Source of the DNA: Collinsella aerofaciens
GTDB lineage: Bacteria; Actinomycetota; Coriobacteriia; Coriobacteriales; Coriobacteriaceae
Direction of reading: 5' to 3'
Length of the DNA stretch: 64,000 nucleotides
Assembly (NCBI RefSeq): GCF_009876115.1
Contig: NZ_WWSY01000003.1
Coordinates: 62,001-126,000 of the forward strand
Below, piece after piece: positions 16,308 through 24,244 of the stretch. Made by a program: the position numbers and the translations under genes. The notes beneath the pieces are model-generated. The model had not been told where the DNA came from. It ran no database searches and saw nothing but the letters and a program-made list of their open reading frames with translations. Position 1 is the first letter of the stretch; each line of letters begins with the position of its first letter.

Positions 16308-17987
16308 CTAGTCGCGCGTCAGCTTACGGTGGATACGATGCGGCTGGGCCGCGTCCTCGCCCAGGCGCTCGATGCGGTTGGCCTGATAGGCCTCGAAGTT
16401 GCCCTCGAACCAATACCAGTTGCCCGGGTTCTCGTCGGTGCCTTCCCACGCCAGAATGTGCGTGGCGACGCGGTCCAGGAACATACGGTCATGGCTAATG
16501 ACCACCGAGCAGCCCGGGAACTCGAGCAGCGCCGCTTCGAGCGAGGACAGCGTCTCGACGTCGAGGTCGTTCGTAGGCTCGTCGAGGAGCAGCAGGTTGC
16601 CGCCCTGCTTGAGCGTGAGCGCCAGGTTCAGACGGTTGCGCTCGCCACCGGAAAGTACGCCAGCGCGCTTCTGCTGGTCCTGGCCCTTAAAGCCAAAGCT
16701 CGCCACATAAGCGCGGCTCGGAACCTCGGTCTCGCCGACCATCATGTGGTCCAGGCCGTCCGAGACGACCTCCCATAGGTTCTTATCGGGGTCGATGCCG
16801 GAGCGGTTCTGGTCGACATAGGAGATCTTGACGGTCTCGCCCACCTCAAGCTCGCCCGAAGTCAGCGGCTCCAGACCCACAATCGTCTTGAACAGCGTGG
16901 TCTTACCGACACCGTTGGGGCCGATGACGCCCACGATGCCGTTGCGCGGCAGGGTGAACGAAAGGTCATCGATGAGCACGCGGCCATCGAACTCCTTGTG
17001 CAGATGATGGGCCTCGAGCACCTTGTTGCCCAAACGCGGGCCCACAGGGATGCGGATGTCGGTCCAGTCGAGCTTCTGGCTTGCGCGGGCCTCGGCCTCC
17101 ATCTCCTCGTAGCGAGCCAGACGGGCCTTGTTCTTGGCCTGACGGGCCTTGGGCGAGCTGCGCACCCACTCGAGCTCGGCCTCCATGCGCTTGGCGAGCT
17201 TGGCGTCGCGGTTGCCCTGTGCCTCGATACGGGCGGCCTTGGTCTCCAGATACGTGGAGTAGTTGCCCTTGTAGGGATAAAGGTGACCGCGGTCGACCTC
17301 GCAGATCCACTCGGCAACGTTATCCAGGAAGTAGCGATCGTGTGTGACGGCAAGCACCGCGCCCTGGTAGTTGTGCAGGAAGTGCTCGAGCCACAGGATC
17401 GACTCGGCGTCCAGGTGGTTCGTGGGCTCGTCGAGCAGCAGCAGGTCGGGAGCCTCGAGCAGCAGCTTGCACAGGGCCACGCGGCGGCGCTCGCCGCCGG
17501 AAAGCACGTTGACCGGCATGTCGGAATCGGGCAGCTGCAGGGCGTCCATGGCCTGGCCGAGCTTGGAATCGATATCCCAGCCGTCGGCGGCGTCGATCTC
17601 GTCCTGGAGCTTTCCCATCTCAGCCATGAGGGCGTCCATGTCGCAGTCCGGGTCGCACATCTCCTCGCCGATCTTATTGAAGCGATCGACCTTGGCGATC
17701 ATATCGCCAAACGCCATGCGCACGTTCTCGATAACGGTCTTGTCGTCGTCGAGCGGCGGCTCCTGCTGCAGAATGCCCACGGTGTAGCCGGGGGTGAGCC
17801 TGGCATCGCCGTTGGAGACCTCCTCGATGCCGGCCATAATCTTGAGCAGGGTCGACTTGCCCATGCCGTTGGGGCCCACGACGCCGATCTTGGCACCGGG
17901 GTAGAAGCTCAGGGTCACGTCGTCAAGGATTACCTTGTCGCCATGGGCCTTACGAGCCTGATACATCTGGTAGATAAACTCCGCCAT
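16308..17987 (-). CDS. ettA: Energy-dependent translational throttle protein EttA (ABC-F ATPase)
   Basis: A 559-residue soluble ABC-F protein with two ATPase domains: Walker A GPNGMGKST and GPNGVGKTT, signatures LSGGERRRVAL and LSGGERNRLNLAL, and Walker B LLLLDEPTNHLD and LLLLDEPTNDLD. The linker between them (VRSSPKARQAKNKARLARYEEME) is the interdomain P-site tRNA motif region. EttA binds the ribosomal E site and gates the first elongation step according to ATP/ADP. Length and motif order match E. coli EttA. It stands alone on the minus strand. Confidence 0.93.
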   Translation of the reverse strand: MAEFIYQMYQARKAHGDKVILDDVTLSFYPGAKIGVVGPNGMGKSTLLKIMAGIEEVSNGDARLTPGYTVGILQQEPPLDDDKTVIENVRMAFGDMIAKVDRFNKIGEEMCDPDCDMDALMAEMGKLQDEIDAADGWDIDSKLGQAMDALQLPDSDMPVNVLSGGERRRVALCKLLLEAPDLLLLDEPTNHLDAESILWLEHFLHNYQGAVLAVTHDRYFLDNVAEWICEVDRGHLYPYKGNYSTYLETKAARIEAQGNRDAKLAKRMEAELEWVRSSPKARQAKNKARLARYEEMEAEARASQKLDWTDIRIPVGPRLGNKVLEAHHLHKEFDGRVLIDDLSFTLPRNGIVGVIGPNGVGKTTLFKTIVGLEPLTSGELEVGETVKISYVDQNRSGIDPDKNLWEVVSDGLDHMMVGETEVPSRAYVASFGFKGQDQQKRAGVLSGGERNRLNLALTLKQGGNLLLLDEPTNDLDVETLSSLEAALLEFPGCSVVISHDRMFLDRVATHILAWEGTDENPGNWYWFEGNFEAYQANRIERLGEDAAQPHRIHRKLTRD

Positions 17988-18172
17988 TTGCCTGTTTTAT
18001 CCTTTCTACCTGCTGTTTCCCTATTCTTGTTTCGCCTAAGTGGAAACGAAATGGAAAAACCAGCTCTGAAACGTAACGAAAAAGGGGCATGGTTGCCCAT
18101 ATCCCCTAATACTACCTGGGAAAAGTTCCCCCGGAACATACTATGAACTGCGTACGCTAGTTTTCCGCAACC

Positions 18173-18877
18173 TTAGCGAGCGGCTCGCTGCGATTTGCGC
18201 CACAGCAGATACGAGTAGACGTAGACGGCTCCAACCGAACCAAACGCCAGAACCGCAATCACCGCGGCGACGACTTCACTCGAAAGCACGCTGCCTGCCA
18301 CGCCCATCACAATCAGGCCAAAGCCCAGCACCATAAAGCAGGCACCGCCAAAGCGCTGCGTACGGCGCCAGTTCTCGGGATTGGCAAGCGCCCAAGGCGT
18401 CTTGATACCGAGCGTATAGTTCTGCTTCACACGCGGCAAGTAGTTGCCTACGCCGATGAACAGCAAACCGACAACACCGGAAATCAGCACGTTGACCGAA
18501 CCGACCGCCGGCACCACGCCCCAGACCGTAAGCTCTCCCAGCCAGCTTATGGCGCACATGAACAATGTGAAGGCGATTACGAAGCCCTGATAGAACTTGC
18601 CCGAGGTTCGATATGCCTCACCTTTGGGATCGATGCGCGGCACCACGCAGAACATTGCGAGAAGCACCAGAGGCAGCACGCCGAGCGCGGAGGCCATCCA
18701 GCTGGGACCCCAACCGTCGACGGCGCCGTTCGCGCCCCAGTGCGTGGGAATCTGCCCAGGCAAGCTCGGCATCACCATGAGATGCGCTGCGACATTGGCG
18801 ACGCACAGAGCGACCAGCGCAATCCACACGCGCGACGATACCCCCGTGGGGTGAATGCCCTTGTTTTCGTTATTCAT
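18173..18877 (-). CDS. SdpI family membrane protein
   Basis: A 234-residue integral membrane protein with about six hydrophobic helices. PSLPGQIPTHWGANGAVDGWG is the DUF1648 signature, and VGNYLPRVKQNYTLGIKTPWALANPENWRRT is the SdpI C-terminal signature. In Bacillus, SdpI gives immunity to the SDP toxin and works with the autorepressor SdpR; no SdpC-like toxin is visible here. The start is taken at 18877 (MNNENKG), overlapping the sdpR stop (ATGAATAA), which indicates translational coupling. Confidence 0.85.
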   Translation of the reverse strand: MNNENKGIHPTGVSSRVWIALVALCVANVAAHLMVMPSLPGQIPTHWGANGAVDGWGPSWMASALGVLPLVLLAMFCVVPRIDPKGEAYRTSGKFYQGFVIAFTLFMCAISWLGELTVWGVVPAVGSVNVLISGVVGLLFIGVGNYLPRVKQNYTLGIKTPWALANPENWRRTQRFGGACFMVLGFGLIVMGVAGSVLSSEVVAAVIAVLAFGSVGAVYVYSYLLWRKSQRAAR

Positions 18878-19148
18878 CCTTATCACCTTCCGTGTTTGTA
18901 AAGCCCATAAACCAACCGATCAAGTCCTGCATGACGGTAGTGTTTAAGCTGTATACGATGTTTTGACCATGACGTTCGTCGGTTACCAACCCGGCGTTTT
19001 TGAGCGTCGCCAAGTGATGGCTCAGCGACGGCTTACTGATATCGAAATGCTCGGCAAGCTCCCCCGCCGTGCAATTGCCCTCGCGCAGCAACTCCAAAAT
19101 GCGCCGTCGCGTTGGATCGGCAAGCGCCTTAAAACCCTCTCCCGGCAT
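18870..19148 (-). CDS. ArsR/SdpR-family autorepressor
   Basis: A 92-residue winged-helix repressor: GFKALADPTRRRILELLREGNCTAGELAEHFDISKPSLSHHLATLKNAGLV, the classic ArsR/SdpR helix-turn-helix. There are no metal-binding cysteines. The ATG at 19148 is favoured by GGGGG five bases upstream. Its partner sdpI follows with an overlap. An inverted repeat TTAGA-N6-TCTAA at 19197-19212, upstream, is a likely operator for autoregulation. Confidence 0.87.
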   Translation of the reverse strand: MPGEGFKALADPTRRRILELLREGNCTAGELAEHFDISKPSLSHHLATLKNAGLVTDERHGQNIVYSLNTTVMQDLIGWFMGFTNTEGDKDE

Positions 19149-19196
19149 AAGACCCCCTTTCATCATCTCTCATGACGCGCACACTATACTCGATAT

Positions 19197-19212
19197 TTAG
19201 ATGTTTGTCTAA
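19197..19212. promoter_or_regulatory. Putative SdpR operator
   Basis: TTAGA-TGTTTG-TCTAA, a perfect 5-bp inverted repeat about 50 bases upstream of the sdpR start, in AT-rich DNA. Confidence 0.45.
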
Positions 19213-19270
19213 TTATCTAATACAGGAACATCTATAGAACATTCGTTCGTATTTAGCTACAATGGAAGTT

Positions 19271-19492
19271 GAAGCAGATGGGCCAGCTCCCTCTACCCGA
19301 GAAGGAGATGGACTATGAGTATTGACGATGTCCTGACGTTGTTATTGCTTGTAATCGCGGCTGTGGAGCTCGGCATCCACATTGGAGGTCGAATGAAATA
19401 GCCGCCCCCGCGTAATGCGAAGACGGCCACTTCTCACGCTACAAACGTGTTTGGGAGTTGGCCAACCCGCGGCAACGGGTGCCATCTGCTTC
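19271..19492 (+). repeat. Long-range complementary arms flanking the small toxin-like ORF
   Basis: The 5' arm 19271-19291 (GAAGCAGATGG then GCCAGCTCCC) can pair with the 3' segments GGGAGTTGGC (19453-19462) and CCATCTGCTTC (19482-19492), with one G-U pair and a bulged hairpin ACCCG/CGGGT between the two segments. Such closing of 5' and 3' mRNA ends is a known feature of type I toxin mRNAs. Confidence 0.55.
19315..19401 (+). CDS. 28-residue single-helix membrane peptide, type I toxin-like
   Basis: The ORF reads MSIDDVLTLLLLVIAAVELG followed by IHIGGRMK: one transmembrane helix and a short basic end. This is the size and shape of type I toxins (Fst/Ldr, TxpA, holin-like toxin groups). GAAGGAG lies 7 bases before the ATG and a TACAAT -10-like element is at 19258. 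The UTRs are complementary over 21 bases. A weak promoter-like pair on the minus strand (TTGTTG near 19526, CATAAG near 19500) could drive an antisense RNA over the 3' end. The gene lies between sdpR and tcdA. Peptide and ribosome site are seen directly; toxicity is inferred. Confidence 0.55.
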   Translation: MSIDDVLTLLLLVIAAVELGIHIGGRMK

Positions 19493-19608
19493 ATCTTATG
19501 CGAATCACTGCCTCATTTCAACAAGCCCCTAGGGCTCAAATGGAATCGCGATAATACCTATAATGACGATAGCTAAAACACGATTCGCTTCCCCATCGGA
19601 GGATGTCT

Positions 19609-20406
19609 ATGACCGAAACCACAGCCGCAACCCCCAACGAGACACGCGACACCAAGCTCGAGATCATCATGGGCCGCGAGGCACTCGACAAACTCGCCGC
19701 CGCCACGGTGCTGGTGCTCGGCTGCGGAGGTGTGGGCTCCAATTGCTGCGAGGCACTTGTCCGCGGCGGCATTGGTCATTTCGTCATTCTGGATAAGGAC
19801 ATCATCGCGCCCAGCAATATCAATCGCCAGGCCATCGCCTTTCAAAGCACCATCGGCAAGCGCAAGGTCGATGTTATGGAAGCCATGATCCACGACATCA
19901 ATCCAGCCGCTACCGTCATCAAGCGCACCGAATACCTGTTGAGCGACAATATCGACGAATTTTTCGCGCGCGTTTTGGAGCAGACGGACGGCAAGCTCGA
20001 CTACGTCGTCGACGCCATCGACACCATCTCGGCCAAGCTCACCATTGCCAAATATGCTCAGGACCACGACATTCGTTTGGTTAGCTCCATGGGCGGGGCC
20101 AACAAGCTCCATCCCGAGTGCCTCCGCTTTGCCGACATTTTCGATACGGTACGTGACCCCATGAGCCGCATCATGCGCAAAGAATGCAAGAAGCGCGGAA
20201 TCAAGAGTCTTCATGTACTGTTTAGCTGCGAGGAATCGGTTAAGACACAGCCCCGCGACCCTTCCAATATCCACGAGCGCACCGAGCTCGGAACCGCCAG
20301 CTTTATGCCGCCCATCATGGGCCAGATGATTGCCGGCGAGGTTATCCGCCAGATCAGTGGCCGCGGCACCGAGCGCGTGCGCGCCGATGGCCAGCGCTTG
20401 GACTAG
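19609..20406 (+). CDS. tcdA: tRNA threonylcarbamoyladenosine dehydratase
   Basis: A 265-residue ThiF/E1-like ATPase. VLGCGGVGSNCCEALVRGGIG binds ATP, LDKDIIAPSNINRQ and VVDAIDTISAKLTI complete the adenylation site, and SSMGGANKLHPE plus the catalytic-cysteine region SCEES are typical of TcdA/CsdL. It cyclises t6A37 to ct6A in ANN-decoding tRNAs. The start ATG at 19609 lies 6 bases from GGAGG; an ATG two codons earlier touches the ribosome site. tatD follows 14 bases after the stop, likely in the same transcript. Confidence 0.92.
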   Translation: MTETTAATPNETRDTKLEIIMGREALDKLAAATVLVLGCGGVGSNCCEALVRGGIGHFVILDKDIIAPSNINRQAIAFQSTIGKRKVDVMEAMIHDINPAATVIKRTEYLLSDNIDEFFARVLEQTDGKLDYVVDAIDTISAKLTIAKYAQDHDIRLVSSMGGANKLHPECLRFADIFDTVRDPMSRIMRKECKKRGIKSLHVLFSCEESVKTQPRDPSNIHERTELGTASFMPPIMGQMIAGEVIRQISGRGTERVRADGQRLD

Positions 20407-20420
20407 CGGAGCGCGCCGAG

Positions 20421-21203
20421 ATGGAGCCCCGGTTATTTGATGCACACTGCCATCTTGATTTAATGGCTCACCCGGACGCCGTTGCCGATGAGGCAACGGC
20501 GCTGGGCTTGGGTCTATTTGATTGCGGCGTCGATCCACGCGACTTTTCGGCCGCAAACGAGCGCGCTCGTCGCCACCCGGGCATCATCGCCGGCGTTGGG
20601 CTTCACCCCTGGTGGCTCGCCGATGGCCACTGCGGTTTTGCCGAAGTCAATCTGCTTTGCGAAGTTGCTGCCCAAGAACGCTACATCGGCGAAGTCGGAC
20701 TCGACTTTTCCGCGCGCTTTGCTGGAAGTGAGCCGCTACAAATACAGGCACTTAACCGGCTCTGCGATGCGCTCGTGCAGCATCCTCTTACCGGGCGCGT
20801 GATATCAATTCACGCCGTTCGTTCGGCAGGAGCCGTACTGGACGTCCTCGAATCGCATGGACTACTCATCCCAAACCCCGACTCCCCCGCTATCATCTTC
20901 CACTGGTTTAGCGGCACTTCGGACGAACTCACCCGCGCGCGTAATGCGGGCTGCTATTTTTCCGTCAACGAACGCATGCTCGCGACCAAGCGCTGTCGCG
21001 AATACGCACGACAGATTCCACTCGACCGCCTACTGCTCGAGACCGATGCGCCGGCCGAGCCAAACACAGAAACAAGCACGCAGTCGCTCATCAGGTCGCT
21101 CACAAGGACCTCAGAACGCATCACCTCGCTCAAAAACTGCGACGCAAAGCGCATCGAGTCGATAGTTTTAACAAATGCGCGCTCTGTTTTTGACCTTCGC
21201 TAA
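20421..21203 (+). CDS. TatD family metal-dependent hydrolase/DNase
   Basis: A 260-residue TIM-barrel hydrolase. FDAHCHLD is the first metal site, GVGLHPWW and YIGEVGLDFS follow, and RLLLETDAPAE is the C-terminal aspartate motif of TatD enzymes, which act as 3'-5' DNases or RNA-quality nucleases. The usual HxR motif after strand 5 appears as ISIHAVRSA and the FHWFSGT motif is present. It is probably co-transcribed with tcdA and ends just before the inverted-repeat element at 21209. Confidence 0.85.
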   Translation: MEPRLFDAHCHLDLMAHPDAVADEATALGLGLFDCGVDPRDFSAANERARRHPGIIAGVGLHPWWLADGHCGFAEVNLLCEVAAQERYIGEVGLDFSARFAGSEPLQIQALNRLCDALVQHPLTGRVISIHAVRSAGAVLDVLESHGLLIPNPDSPAIIFHWFSGTSDELTRARNAGCYFSVNERMLATKRCREYARQIPLDRLLLETDAPAEPNTETSTQSLIRSLTRTSERITSLKNCDAKRIESIVLTNARSVFDLR

Positions 21204-21208
21204 CCCCT

Positions 21209-21441
21209 GGTGTGCAAAAAATGCCAAATATGAGTACTGCTACCGGAATGGATACATTTCTTTTAACTTTCCAACCGCCAGAATAATCCTCGATTGTCCG
21301 CTAATTAAAGCTTTTACAGTCATTCATCCTGCGTTTTCACAAATCTTAAACCCCTCCAGACGCTCAAATCACGTCTGAAGGGGTTGATTTTGCTGCGACT
21401 AAATTAGTCACAGTACTCATATTTGGCATTTTTTGCACACC
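21209..21441. repeat. 233-bp element bounded by 31-bp perfect inverted repeats
   Basis: Bases 21209-21239 (GGTGTGCAAAAAATGCCAAA onward) and 21411-21441 are exact reverse complements over 31 bp. The interior is AT-rich relative to its neighbours, has no ORF, and contains an intrinsic terminator at 21349-21390. The layout resembles a MITE or palindromic chromosomal repeat; no transposase or target duplication is seen. Confidence 0.65.
21349..21390 (+). terminator. Intrinsic terminator inside the inverted-repeat element
   Basis: AACCCCTCCAGACG and CGTCTGAAGGGGTT pair with one mismatch and are followed by TGATTTT. It would terminate tcdA-tatD transcripts and, with AAGATTTG on the other side, possibly the frl operon as well. 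Confidence 0.75.
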
Positions 21442-21482
21442 GGGTCCCGAGGAGGCGCCTGCACCTCCCCGGGACCGCTCGG

Positions 21483-22346
21483 CTATTCGACGATTGGTGC
21501 TCCGTGGCCCCAAGAACCTTCCATGCCGCACACGGTCGAGGCAAACCCGGCAGCAAAGTCGAGCGCGCGCTCGATGGCCTCGGCGCCATCTTCACCACGC
21601 TTGGCGGAATCGAGATAGCACATCAAAAACGAGGTAAGGAACGAGTCGCCCGCCCCCATGGTGTCCTTCATGTCCGTTACCGGTTTAGCCAGCTGGCGGT
21701 AATAACGATCGCCGTCGTAAGCAATGCAGCCCTCGGCGCCCGCCGTAGCCGACACAAAACGCGGACCCAGGCCCTTCACCCATGCCAGACGCTCGCGAAC
21801 CTCATCCTCACTCGCAGCATCCGCCGCACTAAAGAAAGCGAAATCGACGTAGGGCGCAATCTGCTCGTAGTACTCGTCGGTAGAGTCGTCCGAAAAGTCA
21901 AAAGAGACCGTGACGCCCGCAGCCTTCAACTTGGGCAGCTCGCGCTCGGTAAAGCAATAGTTGCCCGAATGAACCACATCGAACTGCTTCATGTACGAAA
22001 GGTCAAAGCGATCGAGGACATAGCGCGCATCGCCACGGATACCGCCCTCGTTGGAGCCAAGGAAGACACGGTCACCGTCAACGACGGTCACGCGAGCCGC
22101 TCCGTTCTCGCCAATCATCTGCTCGCACTTGTCAAGCTCGATACCCTCATCCTCGAGGCTTGCAATGACATGCTCGGCAGCGGCATCATTGCCAAAAATG
22201 CCCATGTATGCGGAGCGTGCGGCACCGCATTTCTTGGCATAAACGGCGAAGTTCACCGCATTGCCGCCGGGATACATGGTGTGGATATGCTCGTAGCGAT
22301 CGACGACGTTGTCGCCAAATCCGAGCGCGTTAACGTTAAATGCCAT
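21483..22346 (-). CDS. frlD: PfkB-family sugar kinase, fructoselysine 6-kinase-like
   Basis: A 287-residue ribokinase-like enzyme. GFGDNVVDRYEHIHTMYPGGNAVNFAVYAKKCG is typical of FrlD, and DTMGAGDSFLTSFL is the PfkB signature with the catalytic aspartate. It would phosphorylate an Amadori sugar (fructoselysine or related) at C6 for cleavage by FrlB, whose gene is immediately upstream. It is the last gene of a six-gene minus-strand operon. Substrate identity is inferred from the neighbouring FrlB- and FrlC-like genes. Confidence 0.83.
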   Translation of the reverse strand: MAFNVNALGFGDNVVDRYEHIHTMYPGGNAVNFAVYAKKCGAARSAYMGIFGNDAAAEHVIASLEDEGIELDKCEQMIGENGAARVTVVDGDRVFLGSNEGGIRGDARYVLDRFDLSYMKQFDVVHSGNYCFTERELPKLKAAGVTVSFDFSDDSTDEYYEQIAPYVDFAFFSAADAASEDEVRERLAWVKGLGPRFVSATAGAEGCIAYDGDRYYRQLAKPVTDMKDTMGAGDSFLTSFLMCYLDSAKRGEDGAEAIERALDFAAGFASTVCGMEGSWGHGAPIVE

Positions 22347-22360
22347 GGCCTTTGCTCCTT

Positions 22361-23329
22361 CTAGTACTCGACAACACCCATATAGCGACGGAAATCGGGA
22401 TCGTGATCAAACACCTTGCCGCGTGCAGCACGCAGCTCGCAGTTCATGGCGTAGAACAGCACCGGGTCCAGATAGGCACGGACGCTCGCCGGCACGGCTT
22501 CCATACCGTACTCCTTGGCATCGAGCACCATCAGCGTATCGGTATGCGTCTTAAGGAACGCCAGGGCGCGCTCGTCCATAGCACGGCACTCGCTGGAGCC
22601 CATCTGCAGGAAGTAAAAAACGCCATCCTGAGTAGCCTCGAAGGGGCCATGGAAGTACTCGGCAGAGTGGATGTAGCTGCAGTGCTGCCACTGCATCTCC
22701 ATAAGAGAGCAGATAGCGAAACCGTAGGTCTGGCTAAAGTTGGGACCGCTGCCCAGAATATAGAAGAACTCGTGCTCCTGGCAAAGCTTGGCAAAACGAT
22801 CGCCCAGCTCGGCATTTACCTTCTCACGTGCCGGGGGAAGAATCTTATCCATCTCGGCGATACCGGCATACATATCGGCAAGATCGGCGTAGCCCTCCTG
22901 CTGATCGAGCAGCTCGGCCGCAAGCGACAGCGAAATGCCAGCGGGGACCTCGGCCTGCGGCACACCCTCGCCCCATGGGTAGACCCACGTGGTCCACTTG
23001 CCGGAGTCGATCTTGGATCCAGCGTTGTCGGTCTGGGCGATCACCGTAGCGCCGGCGGCAAGGGCAATCTCGCAGCCCTCGACGACCTCCGGGGTATTGC
23101 CACTGTGGCTGCAAGCGATGACCAGGGACTTCTCGCCCAGACGACGCGGACGCATAATGTCGAATTCACGCGCGGTATAGATATACGAAGTGAAGGTGGT
23201 TGCCTCGCGCTGCAGAAGCTCATGAGCCGGGATCAAATCGATCATGGAGCCACCGCAAGCAATCCAGTAGACGCTGTCGAACTTGCCCTTCTCGGCAATT
23301 GCCTCTTTGATCAGATCGCGTGCGTTCAT
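22361..23329 (-). CDS. frlB: SIS-domain deglycase, fructoselysine-6-phosphate deglycase-like
   Basis: A 322-residue protein with two SIS folds. VYWIACGGSMIDLIPAHELL and SHSGNTPEVVEG form the first sugar-phosphate site; FYILGSGPNFSQTYGFAICSLMEMQWQH and EYFHGPFEATQDG form the second. FrlB cleaves fructoselysine 6-phosphate to glucose 6-phosphate and lysine. The ATG at 23329 (MNARDLIKEA) has GAAAGGAAC upstream. Glucose 6-phosphate would enter glycolysis through Pgi, encoded at 30215-31909. Confidence 0.85.
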   Translation of the reverse strand: MNARDLIKEAIAEKGKFDSVYWIACGGSMIDLIPAHELLQREATTFTSYIYTAREFDIMRPRRLGEKSLVIACSHSGNTPEVVEGCEIALAAGATVIAQTDNAGSKIDSGKWTTWVYPWGEGVPQAEVPAGISLSLAAELLDQQEGYADLADMYAGIAEMDKILPPAREKVNAELGDRFAKLCQEHEFFYILGSGPNFSQTYGFAICSLMEMQWQHCSYIHSAEYFHGPFEATQDGVFYFLQMGSSECRAMDERALAFLKTHTDTLMVLDAKEYGMEAVPASVRAYLDPVLFYAMNCELRAARGKVFDHDPDFRRYMGVVEY

Positions 23330-23391
23330 ATCCAGTTCCTTTCTTGTTTGGGCCGCAATCAATGACGTTGGTTGCGTGGCCGATAGTTGTT

Positions 23392-24243
23392 TTAGTCAAT
23401 CAGATATTTCTCGAATGCGGCCATGTTCTTGGCATCAGCCGCCGCCGGGTCATCGTAGTAACGGCCGTCCGTAATTTCCTGGCCCAGCATGCCGTCGAAA
23501 CCATGGACGTTGAGTGTGGCAACGAAGGCGTCCATATCGTGCTTGCCATCGCCCCACACCAGATGGCCATACGGGTCACCGTCGATAAAGTGCATCTCGT
23601 GAATTGCCCCATCACCAAAGGTGGCAAACCAGTCCTCGAGCGTCTCGCCAGCAACGCCCATCGCGGTTGTATCAACCATGGGCTGTAAATACGGGCTCGC
23701 GACCTCGTCAATCATGCGCTTCGCATCGGAAACCGTCGTCACAAGGTTGCTCTCCTCGGGACGCAGGCTTTCCATCGTAAGCACCAGACCGTGCTCGCCG
23801 GCATACTCCGCCAGAATGGACAAGTGCTCGCGGCTGCGCTTCCAGGCTTCCTCGCGGTCCTCGTCCCAGTCGCCCCAGCCCGAGTTGACGGACATACGGT
23901 CGCACCCAAGTACCTCGGCAAGTTCAATGCCGTGCTTAAAGTACGCCAGGCTGCGCTGTTCATGCAGCGGCTTGCGTGCGCAGTACTGCCAAGGATAGAC
24001 AACATTCTCGGGGCACAGAGTACGATACCTAAGCCCACGGTCTGCAGCCTTTTTCGCCAGGACCTCAGCCTCAAAGTAGCCCGTATGGTCGAGCGTCACA
24101 TGCGGCTCTGCGCACCACAGCTCAATGGACTCAAAGCCCAAACGCTGCTGCACATCAAGGAAGTAATCGAGCGACCACATGATGTAGTGGATATTCATGC
24201 CCGCAATCTGTTCGCGGCGCAGCGTCGGCTTGGATTCAGACAT
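23392..24243 (-). CDS. frlC: Sugar phosphate isomerase/epimerase family, FrlC-like
   Basis: A 283-residue TIM-barrel protein of the AP-endonuclease-2/xylose-isomerase-like family. IHYIMWSLDYFLDVQQRLGFESIELWCAEPH matches FrlC (fructoselysine 3-epimerase), which converts psicoselysine to fructoselysine. Metal ligands appear in LTMESL, MVDTTAM, IHEMHFIDGD and LGQEI. It lies between the amidohydrolase and frlB in the same operon. The specific epimer substrate is not established. Confidence 0.78.
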   Translation of the reverse strand: MSESKPTLRREQIAGMNIHYIMWSLDYFLDVQQRLGFESIELWCAEPHVTLDHTGYFEAEVLAKKAADRGLRYRTLCPENVVYPWQYCARKPLHEQRSLAYFKHGIELAEVLGCDRMSVNSGWGDWDEDREEAWKRSREHLSILAEYAGEHGLVLTMESLRPEESNLVTTVSDAKRMIDEVASPYLQPMVDTTAMGVAGETLEDWFATFGDGAIHEMHFIDGDPYGHLVWGDGKHDMDAFVATLNVHGFDGMLGQEITDGRYYDDPAAADAKNMAAFEKYLID

Positions 24244-24244
24244 C

